From positions 1 to 35,171 of the forward strand of contig CAZWRV010000065.1 of the NCBI GenBank assembly GCA_964636325.1: DNA of 35,171 bases, written 5' to 3'. Of the stretch, positions 14,646 to 25,300 are shown one piece after another; the stretch's first letter is position 1; each line of letters opens with the position of its first letter. The notes beneath the pieces were generated by a model, which was not told where the DNA came from, did no database searches, and saw only the letters and a program-made list of their open reading frames with translations. This stretch comes from CAZWRV01 sp964636325. GTDB lineage: Bacteria; Verrucomicrobiota; Lentisphaeria; Victivallales; GWF2-50-93. The translations under genes were made by a program, and so were the position numbers.

Positions 14646-15557
14646 ATGGAATTCCTCCAGGCGTATTTAAGCGGAATATTGACGGCCAGCGGATTCTTCT
14701 CCCTGGTGAACGTCATCCTTATCGACATCGTGATGAGCGGCGACAACGCGATAGTCATCGGCCTGGCCACGAGGAACCTGCAGGGGGCCGAGAGGAAGAA
14801 GGCCATCGCGGCAGGGGTCGTCCTCGCCACGCTCATGAGGGTGGGCTTCGCGCTCGCCGCCGTGCGCCTGCTCCAGATAGTCGGCCTGAAGTTCGCCGGC
14901 GGCCTGCTTCTGCTTTACGTGGTATGGAAGTTCTACAAGGAGCTCCGGGCTGGGAGGCATGAGGACGGCACGGCGCCGGGCAGGGCTGCGTCGGGGCTCG
15001 CCGGCGCGATATGGCTCATCGTCCTGGCCGACGTGTCCATGAGCCTCGATAACGTCCTGGCGGTCGCGGGCGCGGCCAGGGAGAACCTGCTTGTCCTCGG
15101 AATAGGTCTCTTCTTCTCGATACTGCTGATGGCCGTTGCGTCGGGCTACATCGCCAGGAAGATGGATCAGTTCCCGCAGATACAGTGGCTGGGCCTGCTC
15201 ATCATACTGTTCGTCGCCATTGAGATGCTGCTGTCCGGAAGCCACGAGCTCGACGAAAAGCTCTTCCATGTCAACATACTCCCCTTCGCCTCGATAGTGC
15301 TCGGAATCATCGGATTCCATCTGCATTCGCGATACGTCAAGCCCGCAAGCGAGGCGAAGATCGCCGTCTGGTGCTCGAAGAACTGGAGGGGCATTTTCAT
15401 CGCCGGAATACTGCTCTTCCTCTGCCTCTTCTTCTTCGGGCACATCGTCCACGACTACTTCACAGCCCATCCGGCCTTCCAGTACTTCGCGATGGCGCTC
15501 GCCCTCTTCATCATCATCGAGATCACCGCCACCATGCGCGGCGGGAGGGACAGGTAA
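14646..15557 (+). CDS. TerC-family integral membrane protein (probable metal transporter)
   Basis: A 303-residue multi-spanning protein. The two TerC signature acidic motifs are present: DIVMSGDNAIVIGLA (Asp27, Asp33) and ADVSMSLDNVLAVAGAA (Asp129, Asp135). About seven to eight hydrophobic helices include a C-terminal pair (GIFIAGILLFLCLFFFG, YFAMALALFIIIEITATM). TerC/Alx-like proteins are associated with manganese export or co-translocational metal loading of secreted proteins, and the acidic residues are thought to bind metal. Start at 14646 has AGGAAA upstream. I see no yybP-ykoY-type structure in the 90-bp leader. It is flanked by a terminator before and a regulator after, and has no obvious link to the glycan genes. 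Confidence 0.9.
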   Translation: MEFLQAYLSGILTASGFFSLVNVILIDIVMSGDNAIVIGLATRNLQGAERKKAIAAGVVLATLMRVGFALAAVRLLQIVGLKFAGGLLLLYVVWKFYKELRAGRHEDGTAPGRAASGLAGAIWLIVLADVSMSLDNVLAVAGAARENLLVLGIGLFFSILLMAVASGYIARKMDQFPQIQWLGLLIILFVAIEMLLSGSHELDEKLFHVNILPFASIVLGIIGFHLHSRYVKPASEAKIAVWCSKNWRGIFIAGILLFLCLFFFGHIVHDYFTAHPAFQYFAMALALFIIIEITATMRGGRDR

Positions 15558-15586
15558 GATTTTCCGTTTTTTCCCTTTTCGAGGGC

Positions 15587-15615
15587 TTGACGGCCCAAAA
15601 AGTGTATGATACTCT
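15587..15615 (+). promoter_or_regulatory. Promoter of the GntR-type regulator
   Basis: TTGACG (15587-15592), a 17-bp spacer and TACTCT (15610-15615) preceded by TG as an extended -10. It lies about 40 bp before the regulator ATG. Confidence 0.45.
15601..15615. promoter_or_regulatory. Candidate GntR autoregulatory operator
   Basis: AGTGTATGATACTCT is a near-perfect palindrome (AG-GTAT-N-ATAC-CT) covering the -10 box. It is the kind of site a GntR-type winged helix dimer would bind to repress its own gene and the operon behind it. I find no second copy in the window. Confidence 0.4.
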
Positions 15616-15653
15616 TAATACAATGAAGGACTTTGCATGCGGAGAGTCAATCC

Positions 15654-16700
15654 ATGATAAAGCAGAGGGCAGGAATAGGCGACAGCCTGAGGAGCTTCAT
15701 CCTCGGGCGGATAAGGGAGGGCAAGTGGGCGCCGGGCTCGAGGATTCCCGGCCTCAGGGAGCTCGGGGGTGAGTTCAATGTGAGCCAGGCGACAGTCCAG
15801 CGGATATTCGACGAGCTGGCGAGGGAGCGAGTCCTGGTCGCGGTACACGGCAGCGGCACATACGTCAGCGACGACGTCAATACGAAGATACCCCTGACGC
15901 CGCTCGAGAAGAACATCCTTGTGATGATGCCGGACATGCCCGACCTAGAAAGCCTCAAGGACGAAGCCCTGAAGAAGTCCATCCTGGTCTCGCACTACTG
16001 CACGTCCGAGGACAGGCAGTCCGTCGATAAGGAGAGGCAGCTTCTTCTCGCCGCGCTCCGCAACAAATACATGGGTGTCATACTGATGCCCTCCCCTCTT
16101 CCGCCGACCAACCGGGACTTGTTCGGAAAAATGAGGAGGGAGGGGGTGAAGGTCCTGCTGACAGGGCATTACGACTATATTCCGGCGATGGCCGGTGAAA
16201 GCTATCTTCTTCCCGACTTCGAGATGGCGTCCAGGACGGCCCTCACGAAGATGGCGCTGGCCGGCTACAGGAATTTCATCTACATGTACAAGAGCCTGAA
16301 CACAGGCTTCTATCTGAACTTCCTCCGGCGGGGCTACGACGACGCAGCCAGGGAGCTTTCGCTCCGGTGCCTGCCTCCGGCTGACATCAGCACGGAAGAC
16401 ATTACGGAGATTGTCCGGAAGCTGCCCAGGAGAACGGCGGTCATCACCCCCCATCCGTCAGGCGCGGAAGACATCATGGGGGTTGTGCGCGGACTCGGAA
16501 GGGCCTCCGCCAGGGACATCGGTGTCATATGCAGCTTCGGCAATCCGAAGACCGTAGGCGTGGACTGCATGAGCTTCGACTACCAGATTCTTGTGAAAAG
16601 GGCGCTCGAATACATATGCGACAGCTCCATTCCGGCCGACAGGCCGTACCACGAGTTTTTCAGGGCGGATTACGTAAAGGCCGAATCCAGGGAGGGGTGA
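15654..16700 (+). CDS. GntR-family regulator with LacI-type sensor domain
   Basis: A 348-residue protein. Residues 1-75 are a GntR winged helix (ILGRIREGKWAPGSRIPGLRELGGEFNVSQATVQRIFDELARERVL, then HGSGTYVS). The remainder is a periplasmic-binding-protein-like fold, as in AraR-type hybrids (NILVMMPDMP, GVILMPSPLP, GVKVLLTGHYDY, TALTKMALAGYRNFIYM, IGVICSFG). ATG at 15654 is chosen over an upstream TTG because GGAG lies about 9 bp before it. One base separates its stop from the next ATG, so it leads an operon with the pseudopilin and likely the GH123-like enzymes. Ligand is probably a sugar; unknown. Confidence 0.85.
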   Translation: MIKQRAGIGDSLRSFILGRIREGKWAPGSRIPGLRELGGEFNVSQATVQRIFDELARERVLVAVHGSGTYVSDDVNTKIPLTPLEKNILVMMPDMPDLESLKDEALKKSILVSHYCTSEDRQSVDKERQLLLAALRNKYMGVILMPSPLPPTNRDLFGKMRREGVKVLLTGHYDYIPAMAGESYLLPDFEMASRTALTKMALAGYRNFIYMYKSLNTGFYLNFLRRGYDDAARELSLRCLPPADISTEDITEIVRKLPRRTAVITPHPSGAEDIMGVVRGLGRASARDIGVICSFGNPKTVGVDCMSFDYQILVKRALEYICDSSIPADRPYHEFFRADYVKAESREG

Positions 16701-16701
16701 C

Positions 16702-17511
16702 ATGAGTTCCAAGCCCAAATCTCAAGCTTCAGGCACCAGACGCCGGGGCGCGTTCACGCTCATCGAACTCCTGGTCGTAATCGCAATCATATCGATCCTC
16801 ATGGCGATCCTGCTGCCCACCTTAAAGGAGGCAAAGCGCCAGGCGCACATCAACGGATGCAAGAACCATGAGAAGCAGCTTTACCTCGGCTTGTCGATGT
16901 ATGTGCTCGACTCGAACGATTACCGCCCCCGGCCAGTCCTCTGGGATCTGACGACGCCCCAGTCACAGAACACCTACAACCTGACTACGGACGGTCCAAC
17001 GGACGGCGCCACGCCGGTCGGCCTCGGCCTCCTCTACCAGCATGGATATGTCAGGTCCGGAGCGGTCTACTACTGCCCGGGCGCGTCCGATTTCTATGGC
17101 CCGTACGCATACTGCTTCGGTCCCGATATAAACTGGGACACCGGCGCGAAAGGGTGGACCTACAGCAACTTCGCATACCGCCTTAATGCAAGCGGAAACG
17201 TGAAGCCCAAATGGGATCAGTGGAAGGGACAGGCTATCATCAGCGATCTCGCGGGAGTCAACGCCGGAAACTATGGGCTGCTCACCTCATATCTGCACGG
17301 AGGCATACAGGCCAACGCGAACAACTGGAACCAGCTTGTCTACGGCTACGGCATGAACACGTTCTACCACGACGGCCATGCGGAATTCGTAAGAGTCAAG
17401 ACTTGGATGAACAACCTGTTCGGCGTGTCGTCGGCCTCGAATGTCCTGAGCAACAGATGGGCCACCTACGAGTTCTGGACCGTGGCCGACAGGAGGAACG
17501 GAGTCTGGTGA
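16702..17511 (+). CDS. Pseudopilin-like protein, complete
   Basis: A 269-residue protein with an RRRGAFTLIELLVVIAIISI segment (about residues 13-32), then LPTLKEAKRQAHINGCKNHEKQLYLGLSMYV. A YYCPGASDFYG block and a C-terminal MNTFYHDGHAEFVRV (H-DGH signature) show a full-length member. Ala, not Gly, precedes the Phe of the cleavage site. The start overlaps the regulator's ribosome site region with a 1-bp gap, so the two are translationally coupled. Its closest relative here is the protein at 26072-26875, with almost the same first 60 residues. It likely acts with the large secreted enzyme downstream. Confidence 0.86.
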   Translation: MSSKPKSQASGTRRRGAFTLIELLVVIAIISILMAILLPTLKEAKRQAHINGCKNHEKQLYLGLSMYVLDSNDYRPRPVLWDLTTPQSQNTYNLTTDGPTDGATPVGLGLLYQHGYVRSGAVYYCPGASDFYGPYAYCFGPDINWDTGAKGWTYSNFAYRLNASGNVKPKWDQWKGQAIISDLAGVNAGNYGLLTSYLHGGIQANANNWNQLVYGYGMNTFYHDGHAEFVRVKTWMNNLFGVSSASNVLSNRWATYEFWTVADRRNGVW

Positions 17512-17574
17512 ACCGCCTGAGCCATGCCGGCGCATTATTTGCATACGCCGCATGAAACAAGTAGACATGGATTT

Positions 17575-17599
17575 GTAGCCACGGCTTTATGAGCCGTGG
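17575..17599. repeat. GTAG-headed REP-like hairpin
   Basis: GTAG (17575-17578) is followed directly by CCACGGCT-TTATG-AGCCGTGG, an 8-bp perfect stem. A GTAG tetranucleotide at the stem foot is the hallmark of REP elements mobilised by RAYT transposases (family knowledge). It may also act as a transcription stop between the two genes. Confidence 0.5.
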
Positions 17600-17650
17600 G
17601 CGCTTTATGCAATGAGGCGGCTGCAATATCAACTTATTTATGTCGTCTCA

Positions 17651-17656
17651 TATAAT
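17651..17656 (+). promoter_or_regulatory. Possible -10 box before the CBM9-GH123-like gene
   Basis: Consensus TATAAT 27 bp before the ATG at 17683. No convincing -35 is visible, so it could be a separate regulated promoter behind the REP-like hairpin. Confidence 0.35.
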
Positions 17657-17682
17657 TCGATTTCAAAATTAGGAGGATGCTG

Positions 17683-20600
17683 ATGGGGAAATTCATGGAC
17701 GGACACGAATTGGGCAGGACGGCTTGCGCCGGCCTACTGTGGGTCTTGATTTTCGTCGGCGCTTCCGCGGCTTTGGAAGCGGAGGAGCCGGCGGCGGAGC
17801 TCATGCCCCTACCGGAGGCGGTAGTCGTGAAGACTCCGAAGCCTCCGGTGATCGACGGGAAGATCGACGACGGCGAATGGGACTTCGCCACGGCCGGAAC
17901 CGGATTCATGGCGAAACGGTTCTCCATCGAGAAGCAGATACTGGCCCGCAACCAGACGGTGTTCTGGTTCACATACGACGACAAGAATCTCTACGTCTGC
18001 ATCAAAAACTACCGCGGCGCAGATCAGACGGTCCTTCGCAAGGGCGCACGCGATCCCGACTGGGTGAACATCGTCTTCGACGACTCCAACGAGATATGGT
18101 TTACGCCGCCGGCGGCAATGCCGACCACGTATCAGACGCTCTTCAACTCGTATCCCGCCGTCTACGACGTAATGCTCATCCCTTCGATCGGCCACATCGG
18201 GAAAGGCTGGGAAGGTAAATGGAAGATCGCCTGTTCTGAAACAAGGGAATATTGGATCGTCGAGGCCGCCGCGCCGATCGCATCGTTCGGCGTCGAAGGG
18301 ATAAAGGACGGCGACACATGGAAGGCGCTCTTCACCGCCGACGTGCTCGGCTCATCGAGCTTCCGCCGCTGGGGCCCGTGGGTCACCCACGCTTTCAAGG
18401 AAATGGCCGGACACGACATCGTCCGCTTCAAGGAGAACGCGCCCGCCGTCCAGATGCTCGACGTAGAGAATGTGATGACCGGCAAGGCGGAGTTTCCGAT
18501 GGCCGTGACGGCACCTCTGAAAGGCGCATGCAAGGTGGAGCTCAAGATCCGCTTCGGAGCCGGCCTCAAGCCGTCCCCGGACGACGTCGTAGTGGCGAGG
18601 ACGGTCGAAGCCGCCGACGGCAAAAGAGAAGCGTTCACGCTTTCCGCCGACATCTCAGGAATCAAGCTCCCGAAGAAGGCGTTGGACACGGAACCGCCAA
18701 GCGAAGCGCCTGTCGGTTACTGCGAAACCACGGCCACGGACGGAAACGGCACACTTCTGTATCACTATGTCTTCCGCTTTCCTGTGGACGGGCATAAAAG
18801 GACTCCGCCGGAAAAGCTTGTCCAGAACGCATACGACACGGCGTTCGGCGTCCAGGCATTCCAGGCACCGCTCAGCAAAAAGCTTGTCGTGACCGTTGAC
18901 CGCCTCTACATGCCCGATCGTGCCGACGTGGCGGGCGGCCAGTCGCGCCTGATCGACAAGGAGGATGGCAAGATGGTCGCCAAGGACGTGCTTCCCGCAT
19001 TCCGCAACGACTACTCCAAGTTCACGCTGGACATCTCCGGGCTCAAGCTGCCGATGGAGAACGAGGAGGCATGGAAGGAGAGGGAAAAGATAAACAAGAC
19101 CAACGAGCTTATCGCAGAAACCAACAAGGAACTTAAGGAGAAGGGCCAGGCTGAAATCAAGTTGAAGCCGGATCCCGGCCCCTTCCCGAAGGAATACACC
19201 TTGGAAACCGTCCTGAACGGCAAGGACGGCAAGGAGATCGCGAAGGTCGAGACTCCGGTCAAGCTCATGGACTATCAGTATGAATGGCTCGGGCACGACC
19301 TCGGAATCTCCGACAAGGTGATTCCGCCCTGGACTCCGGTCCGCTGGAAGGACGAGAAGATCACGATGTGGAACAAGACATACACGATCGACAGCCTGGG
19401 CCTGGCGCAGGATCTGGTCAACGGCGGAAGCCAGATGCTGGCCGGGCCCATGAGCCTCGTCGTAAGCGCCGACGGCAAGGAAAGCTCCATCGCGTCGGAG
19501 CCGCCCGTCATCAGGAAGATCAGGGACGCATATGTCGAGATGTCAGGGACTTCCCGCTGGGGCGATCTTGAAGTGAAGGTGGAGTCGAGGGTTGAGTTCG
19601 ACGGCTTCGTCAAGAACCGGATGACGCTCAACCCCTTGAAGCCGGTCAGGATCGACCGCATGTCGCTGCTCGTGAGGCTTCCGGCCTCGGTCGCGCAGTT
19701 CATGGCCGCCTCGCCCGGAGGGCACTGCTCCATCGGCCCGGTTCCGGAATCATGGTCGTCCAAGGCCATCGCGCCCGGCTCCCGCTTCGGCAGCTTCGTC
19801 CCCTACGTCTTCCTCACCAATTCCGAGCAGGGATTCTGTTGGGCCGCGGACAACGACCAGGGCTGGGTCATAGACCCCAAGGGAGACGCGCTGACCTTGG
19901 AAAGCGACGGCAAGACGGTCAGCTTCCGCGCCAACTTCGTACAGATGCCGGCCACCTTGGAAAAACCCGTCACCATCGAATACGCATGGACGGTCACGCC
20001 ACAGAAGCCGCGTCCGGGGGACTGGCGGGCCGTCGCGTTCACATACATGAAACTTTATCCTCAGATGCGGCCGGTGATGCTCGGAGGCTTCGATCGCCGA
20101 AAGGTCTGGGACTACTACTGCAGCCCTTATCCGACGGACATGGACAAGTCCCGGAAGGAGATAATGCAGAGCCGCAGAGATCTCTCCGGCATCACCTACT
20201 TCGTCGGCCACACCGGCGACGCACTCGGATGGTGGGAGGACTACAAGGGCCGCGACTTCAAGGTGCTTGCGGCCGACTGGGGCGCCGTGCCGGGGGACAC
20301 CGGGCTGGGGATAGTGACACGCGCCAGAGGTCCCAACGACTACGAGCTCTGGAACTGGGACCGATGGATCCGCCTCGGCGGCCTCGAAGGGACCTACTAC
20401 GACATCAACAGCCTCGAGCAGGAATGGAATTTCCTGGCCGGAACCGCATATTTCCTCCCGAGCGGCCAGCTCCAGCCCGGCTACAGCTACCTCGGCCAGC
20501 GCGAATATATGAAGCGCCTCCGATACATATACGAAAGCCACGGGAAAAAGGCACCTTACCTCTTCCACCACAGCACCAACAGCCACCCGGTCTTCTCCTG

Positions 20601-21807
20601 GCTGACCGACATTCTGTGGGAGGCGGAGAACGTCCATCCGTCGGACCTCGACGCCGATTTCATCAAGGTCTACCCCGCGGTCCGCATGAGGACGCTCGCA
20701 ATGGGCGAAAACATCGGCGCGTCGCCGCTCTTCGTCTGCGCAAACCACGACAACCTCCCATTCCACAAGGCGCAGTTCATCGGGTGGGCCGCGATACACG
20801 ACACGATTGACGGCTCGCATCCCTGGGACTTCCTCGCCGCGGAAAACGAGCTCTGGCAAGGGGATACAAAGTTCCTGCCATACTGGAAGAAAGGCCTGGG
20901 CGTCGGCTCGAAGACAGACGATGTCCTGGCTTCAGCCCATGTCCGCGGAGGACATGCGCTCATCTGGATAATGAACACGGCCCGCAAGGATCAGGACGCC
21001 ACGGTTCAAGTGGACATTAAGTCGTTGAACTTGGATCCGGCTAGAACTAAAATCTTCGACGCCGAGACCGGGGAGGCATATTCCCTCGCGGACGACCAGC
21101 TCAAAGTCAAAATCCCGTCCCGCATGTGGAAGGCCGTGCGCCTGCAGGAAATCAGCAGGCTCAAGGACGGCCAGACTTTCACCGCGGACTTCGAAAGCGG
21201 CGAAATAGCCGCGGACGAAAGCGTGGGATACCGCTACGCAGTCGGAAAGGAAGTCGCCCCGGCATGTGTCCGCGGGAAAAGCGGGCTCGGCGCCGACCTG
21301 GAAGATGCGCGCACATTCTGGACACGCCACATTCTCGATGGAAAATCGGGGAACATCGAATACAACATACAGTTCAACAAACCGGTCGAAGGCAAGTTCT
21401 TTTCCATGGCCGCAGGAAATCCGCAGGGCGACTGCATGGAAGACCTGAATCTAGTGATCCGCAAAGGCAAGCTGTTCCTTGAAACAACAATAACTGAAAA
21501 GGCTGAAGACCCCAAGGCAAAGCCGAAGAAGTCGGTGAAAATCCTGGCCGAAGCACCCTGGACTGTCGCCGTCGGCAAGGATTGGCACGACGCAGAAATT
21601 AGCTGGAACGGCAGGAACTTCAAGTTCATCCTCGACGGCAAGGAACTGCTGGCGGCCGCCCTCCCCGGCGATATTCCAGCTTCAACATACCAGCGAGCCC
21701 TCGAAACTTTCGAAAGCGAGCGGAGCGTGATGAAAATAAGCCCCGCGACCGTCGCATTCGGCCCTATGGCAGGTGCCGTGATAGACAATCTGAAAATGGG
21801 AAGATAG
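17683..21807 (+). CDS. Secreted CBM9 / GH123-like / LamG-type multidomain glycoside hydrolase
   Basis: A 1374-residue protein. ATG at 17683 is preferred because AGGAGG ends 6 bp upstream; the ATG at 17677 would abut it. A signal peptide spans about residues 11-33. Residues about 54-250 resemble a CBM9-like domain (PVIDGKIDDGEW, NLYVCIKNYRG, YWIVEAAAPIASFG). Near 528 the string YEWLGHDLGISDKVIPPWTPV marks the N-terminal domain of DUF6067/GH123-like proteins. Residues about 783-1080 form a probable TIM barrel (GGFDRRKVWDYYCSPYP, GTYYDINSLEQEW, FLPYWKKGLG). From about 1130, a LamG-like sandwich ends the protein. The same core occurs in 22311-26069. GH123 enzymes hydrolyse N-acetylgalactosaminides, but the exact substrate here is unknown. 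Confidence 0.75.
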   Translation: MGKFMDGHELGRTACAGLLWVLIFVGASAALEAEEPAAELMPLPEAVVVKTPKPPVIDGKIDDGEWDFATAGTGFMAKRFSIEKQILARNQTVFWFTYDDKNLYVCIKNYRGADQTVLRKGARDPDWVNIVFDDSNEIWFTPPAAMPTTYQTLFNSYPAVYDVMLIPSIGHIGKGWEGKWKIACSETREYWIVEAAAPIASFGVEGIKDGDTWKALFTADVLGSSSFRRWGPWVTHAFKEMAGHDIVRFKENAPAVQMLDVENVMTGKAEFPMAVTAPLKGACKVELKIRFGAGLKPSPDDVVVARTVEAADGKREAFTLSADISGIKLPKKALDTEPPSEAPVGYCETTATDGNGTLLYHYVFRFPVDGHKRTPPEKLVQNAYDTAFGVQAFQAPLSKKLVVTVDRLYMPDRADVAGGQSRLIDKEDGKMVAKDVLPAFRNDYSKFTLDISGLKLPMENEEAWKEREKINKTNELIAETNKELKEKGQAEIKLKPDPGPFPKEYTLETVLNGKDGKEIAKVETPVKLMDYQYEWLGHDLGISDKVIPPWTPVRWKDEKITMWNKTYTIDSLGLAQDLVNGGSQMLAGPMSLVVSADGKESSIASEPPVIRKIRDAYVEMSGTSRWGDLEVKVESRVEFDGFVKNRMTLNPLKPVRIDRMSLLVRLPASVAQFMAASPGGHCSIGPVPESWSSKAIAPGSRFGSFVPYVFLTNSEQGFCWAADNDQGWVIDPKGDALTLESDGKTVSFRANFVQMPATLEKPVTIEYAWTVTPQKPRPGDWRAVAFTYMKLYPQMRPVMLGGFDRRKVWDYYCSPYPTDMDKSRKEIMQSRRDLSGITYFVGHTGDALGWWEDYKGRDFKVLAADWGAVPGDTGLGIVTRARGPNDYELWNWDRWIRLGGLEGTYYDINSLEQEWNFLAGTAYFLPSGQLQPGYSYLGQREYMKRLRYIYESHGKKAPYLFHHSTNSHPVFSWLTDILWEAENVHPSDLDADFIKVYPAVRMRTLAMGENIGASPLFVCANHDNLPFHKAQFIGWAAIHDTIDGSHPWDFLAAENELWQGDTKFLPYWKKGLGVGSKTDDVLASAHVRGGHALIWIMNTARKDQDATVQVDIKSLNLDPARTKIFDAETGEAYSLADDQLKVKIPSRMWKAVRLQEISRLKDGQTFTADFESGEIAADESVGYRYAVGKEVAPACVRGKSGLGADLEDARTFWTRHILDGKSGNIEYNIQFNKPVEGKFFSMAAGNPQGDCMEDLNLVIRKGKLFLETTITEKAEDPKAKPKKSVKILAEAPWTVAVGKDWHDAEISWNGRNFKFILDGKELLAAALPGDIPASTYQRALETFESERSVMKISPATVAFGPMAGAVIDNLKMGR

Positions 21808-21865
21808 GCGGAATATGCGTCATGCGACGAACGGTTTGTGGAATCCATTCCGGCAAATATCATAA

Positions 21866-22213
21866 TGGGTTTGTCCGAACAGCGCCTGGAGCGCACCGGG
21901 CCTTGTGGCCGACTTTTCACCGACCCTGAGGCAGTATACCAAGGCCTGGACCTTTCCCGGCGGGTCGGTCAAAGGAGCTCACATCATGGTGTCCGACGTC
22001 AAGGCGGATCAGTGGTGCCCGTCCTGGGGCGCGCTCGGCGAAAATTCGCCTTACGACATCACGCACGGCGGGGCGGCCAACCTGCTGCGGACGGATTTCA
22101 GCGTCACCACCGTCCCCAGAGCCATCTCCGCAGGCACAATGAACAAGACGCCTTACAGGGCAAACTTCGGCGGCGGCTGGTTCAGTTGGGCCGACGCCCA
22201 GGCCATGAAATGA
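21866..22213 (+). pseudogene. C-terminal fragment of a pseudopilin-like gene
   Basis: An open stretch without an N-terminal methylation helix reads WVCPNSAW..., then HIMVSDVKADQWCPSWG and DITHGGAANLLRTDFSV, matching the internal CP block and the degraded H...DG tail of the pseudopilin family. It follows a stop at 21863-21865 and has no plausible start with an SD. It lies exactly where a pseudopilin would be expected, just before the next GH123-like gene. No other gene is seen in 21808-22310. Confidence 0.6.
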
Positions 22214-22310
22214 TGGAGACCACAGCCTTCCCGCAGAACGGCGGGCGGATGGAAGCCTGGATGTCCGGCATGCATCAGAAGCACCAGAGATAAAAGGATC
22301 GTGACAAGTT

Positions 22311-25300
22311 GTGAGAAGCAATTTCATCCGAATTGCCCTGTTCGCATTGCCATTTGCGGCATTCGCATTCGCCATAGATGCCTGCGCGGAGGAAAAGGGC
22401 CTCATCTTTGCGGTGGACTTCGAGGGATCGGAAAAGTCCGCCGGCCTGATGGACGGCGATCCGGCCTCCGACGACATCCTCGAGGCTGTAACCGCAGGAG
22501 GAGATCCCAAAGGCTACGGGAAGGCGTTCCCCAAGGATCCTCCTTTTCCGGGAGACGCGGGCAGGGCGAGGAATATCCGGGTTGTCGACGAGGGTTTTTC
22601 CGGAAGGGCCATATCGGTCGATGAAGGCTCTGTCGGCCCCATTTATTCCTTGAAGGGCAACTTGTGGCCGCCGTCAGGGACCGTCAGCTTCTGGATCCGC
22701 CTGGAAAACATACCGGCCTTCGGCAGGAAACCGTCGATACCGCTATGCTCGCTCGGCGAGACGAACTTCCTCCTGGCCGAAGCCCCCGATTACGCGTCCG
22801 CCGGGGAGAACCGCCAGGCGGTACAGATAAGGAAGGGCAAGCAGGAATGGATGACGCTTTTCCTGCCCAAGCCGATCGAGGCCGGCAAGTGGTGCCATGT
22901 CGCATTCGGATGGAACACAAGCCGCATGCTCCTCGCCGTGAACGGAATCCCGCTCCGATGGTATCAGAGCAGCCCGTCTGAACTCTTCTCACATTCGCCG
23001 GGGGTGTGCCCACCTTCACACCTGGTGCCTGGCGGCATTAACGGCGCAGTCTCGGCCTTCACCCTCGACCGAATAAAGATTTACGACAGGCTTTTGGGCG
23101 ATGAAGACCTTGCGAAGGAAAGCTCCCTCGCAAAACTTCCACGACCCGACAGGAAACCGATCGAGAAGGCTCCGCCCGCAAGCGGAGGACGCTTCGCGAC
23201 CGACGCAACATATTCATATCCGGTCAAGAAAATATTCTTCGAGTTCGACGCCTCGGGGTTGGAGCTCCCCGGCGGCGGCAAGGCTGTCCTGAAGGTAAAC
23301 GCTGCAGACTCCGACGGGAAAGGTGTCGGCACGGCGGAGATTCCCCTCGAAGGAAAAGACCGTGCCGCCTTTTTCATCCCGCCCGCCGCCGCCGAACTGG
23401 CGCCCGGGAAATATGTCGTAAGAGCGGAGCTTATGGCCGACGGAAAAGCCGTGATGTGCTCGGAAACTCCGATGGAGGTCAGGAAATACGAATGGCTCGG
23501 CAACAGAATCGGCTGCTCCGACAAGGTTCCGCCCCCTTGGACTCCCGTCAAAGTCCAGGGCAATACCGTCTCCTGCTGGGGAAGGGACTACAGGTTCGCG
23601 GACAACGGCTTCCCGGAAGGCGTTTCCTCGCTTCAGCCCGAGCCGACGCATGGGGAAGAAATCAAGGAACTGCTTGCGGCTCCTGTCGAAATCGTCGTCG
23701 AGAAGGCCGGAAAAAGGATTCCGCTGGAGAAGAAAGACTTCAATATCTCCCAGGCAAAGGACTGCGAGGCGGACGTGAAGGCCGTCTGGGGAAACGGCGA
23801 CCTCTCAGTGATCGTCGACGGGGTTTTGGAATTCGACGGATTCTACAAGTTCAAGGCCGGCATACGCCCGGTAAAACCTGTCGCCGTCGACACTGTCTGC
23901 CTGGACATCGCCGTCCCGGACTCCATCGCCCGGCTCTTCTACGCGATCGGGGGGAAGGCCAACAAATATGCCTGGACAGGAATAAGCCTTGAGGACAAGG
24001 CCGACGGCCTTCTCTGGGATTCGCTATCTGCGAGCAAGAGGCACGAGATTGCCAACAAGGCGAATTTAGTCTCATATCTCTGGCTCGGCGACGACGACCG
24101 GGGGATAGCCATGATGATGGACAACTCCAGATCATGGCAGGTCGACCCCCGAAAGGCCACTACGGAACTCGTCCGCAAGGACGGGAAGACTCTCATCAGG
24201 ATGTTCCTGAAAAACCTGCCGGGCGATCTCGCCGAGCCCATCGACGCCGAACTCTCAGTCCAGGCGACCCCGGTTCGCCCGAGGCCGCCCGGCGGAAGCT
24301 TCAGGAAGCTCGAGCACGCGTTCACCAACCGCTGTTTCTTCTTCGACAGGCCGCTGGTGTTCCCCGGCTGCTTCGACGAGGCCAACAATCCGAAGGGAAA
24401 CTACGGACAGGGAATCGCCGAGCTCAGGAGGCAGGGGAGGAAATGGTGGCGCTACCTGACGCTCATCAGCGACAGGATACCCTTGGAAGATCCGTCGTGC
24501 AGCGAGAACGCCGACATCATGCGCAGCTGGAACTCCCACGAATACAACGGCGAACGCATCGACTTCATCCTCTACTGGATCAAGCAGTGGATCGACAAGA
24601 CCGGAGTCGGCGGGCTTTACTGGGACTTCTGCGGGCCATACACCACTTCAAACGTCCTCGGCGGCCTCGCATGGGAGGACAAGGACGGTAAAGTCAACCC
24701 CTCGTACTACGGATTCGGCAGAAGGGAGTTCATGAAGAGGACCAGGAACCTGCTCCTCGAGACACAGCAGCCCCCATGCATGGAGGCGCACATGTCAACC
24801 ACCCCGACCGTAGGATACATCGGCCTATGCGACATATGGCTCGACGGCGAGCACCAAGGATTCCCCCCTGAGAACATGCAGGAGCCGGACATGGTCGACC
24901 GGTGGTTCAACAAGCCGGGCATGGACATACTCAGGATCAGCTCAGGCGCGCAGTGGGGTGCGACAATGAAGTTCAACAACTACTTCGGCGGCAACGAGCC
25001 TATCTACGCGCTGCTCGGACAGTTCAACTACGACTACGGATTCCTAAAGATAAACTCCGACGCCCCAAGCTTCGGCATCGACCGGGATGACTGCATATTC
25101 GTGCCATACTGGGACGACAGAAAGTTCGTGGAGCTGCAGGAAGGCGCAAAGGACGTCCTCGCCGCACAATGGCTCAGGCCGGGCATGATGAGGACTTTGA
25201 TCAGCAACATGGCGGCTGACCCGAAGCATCTTTCCCTAAAGATACTCATGGACAAGGCGGGGCTGCCCAAGGACTCGGCAGTGATCGACGAGCGGACTGG

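Noticed and set aside
19750..20859. Long reverse-strand ORF of 369 codons
   Set aside because: It lies fully inside the 17683-21807 enzyme gene, and its sequence is the low-complexity mirror of GC-rich codons.
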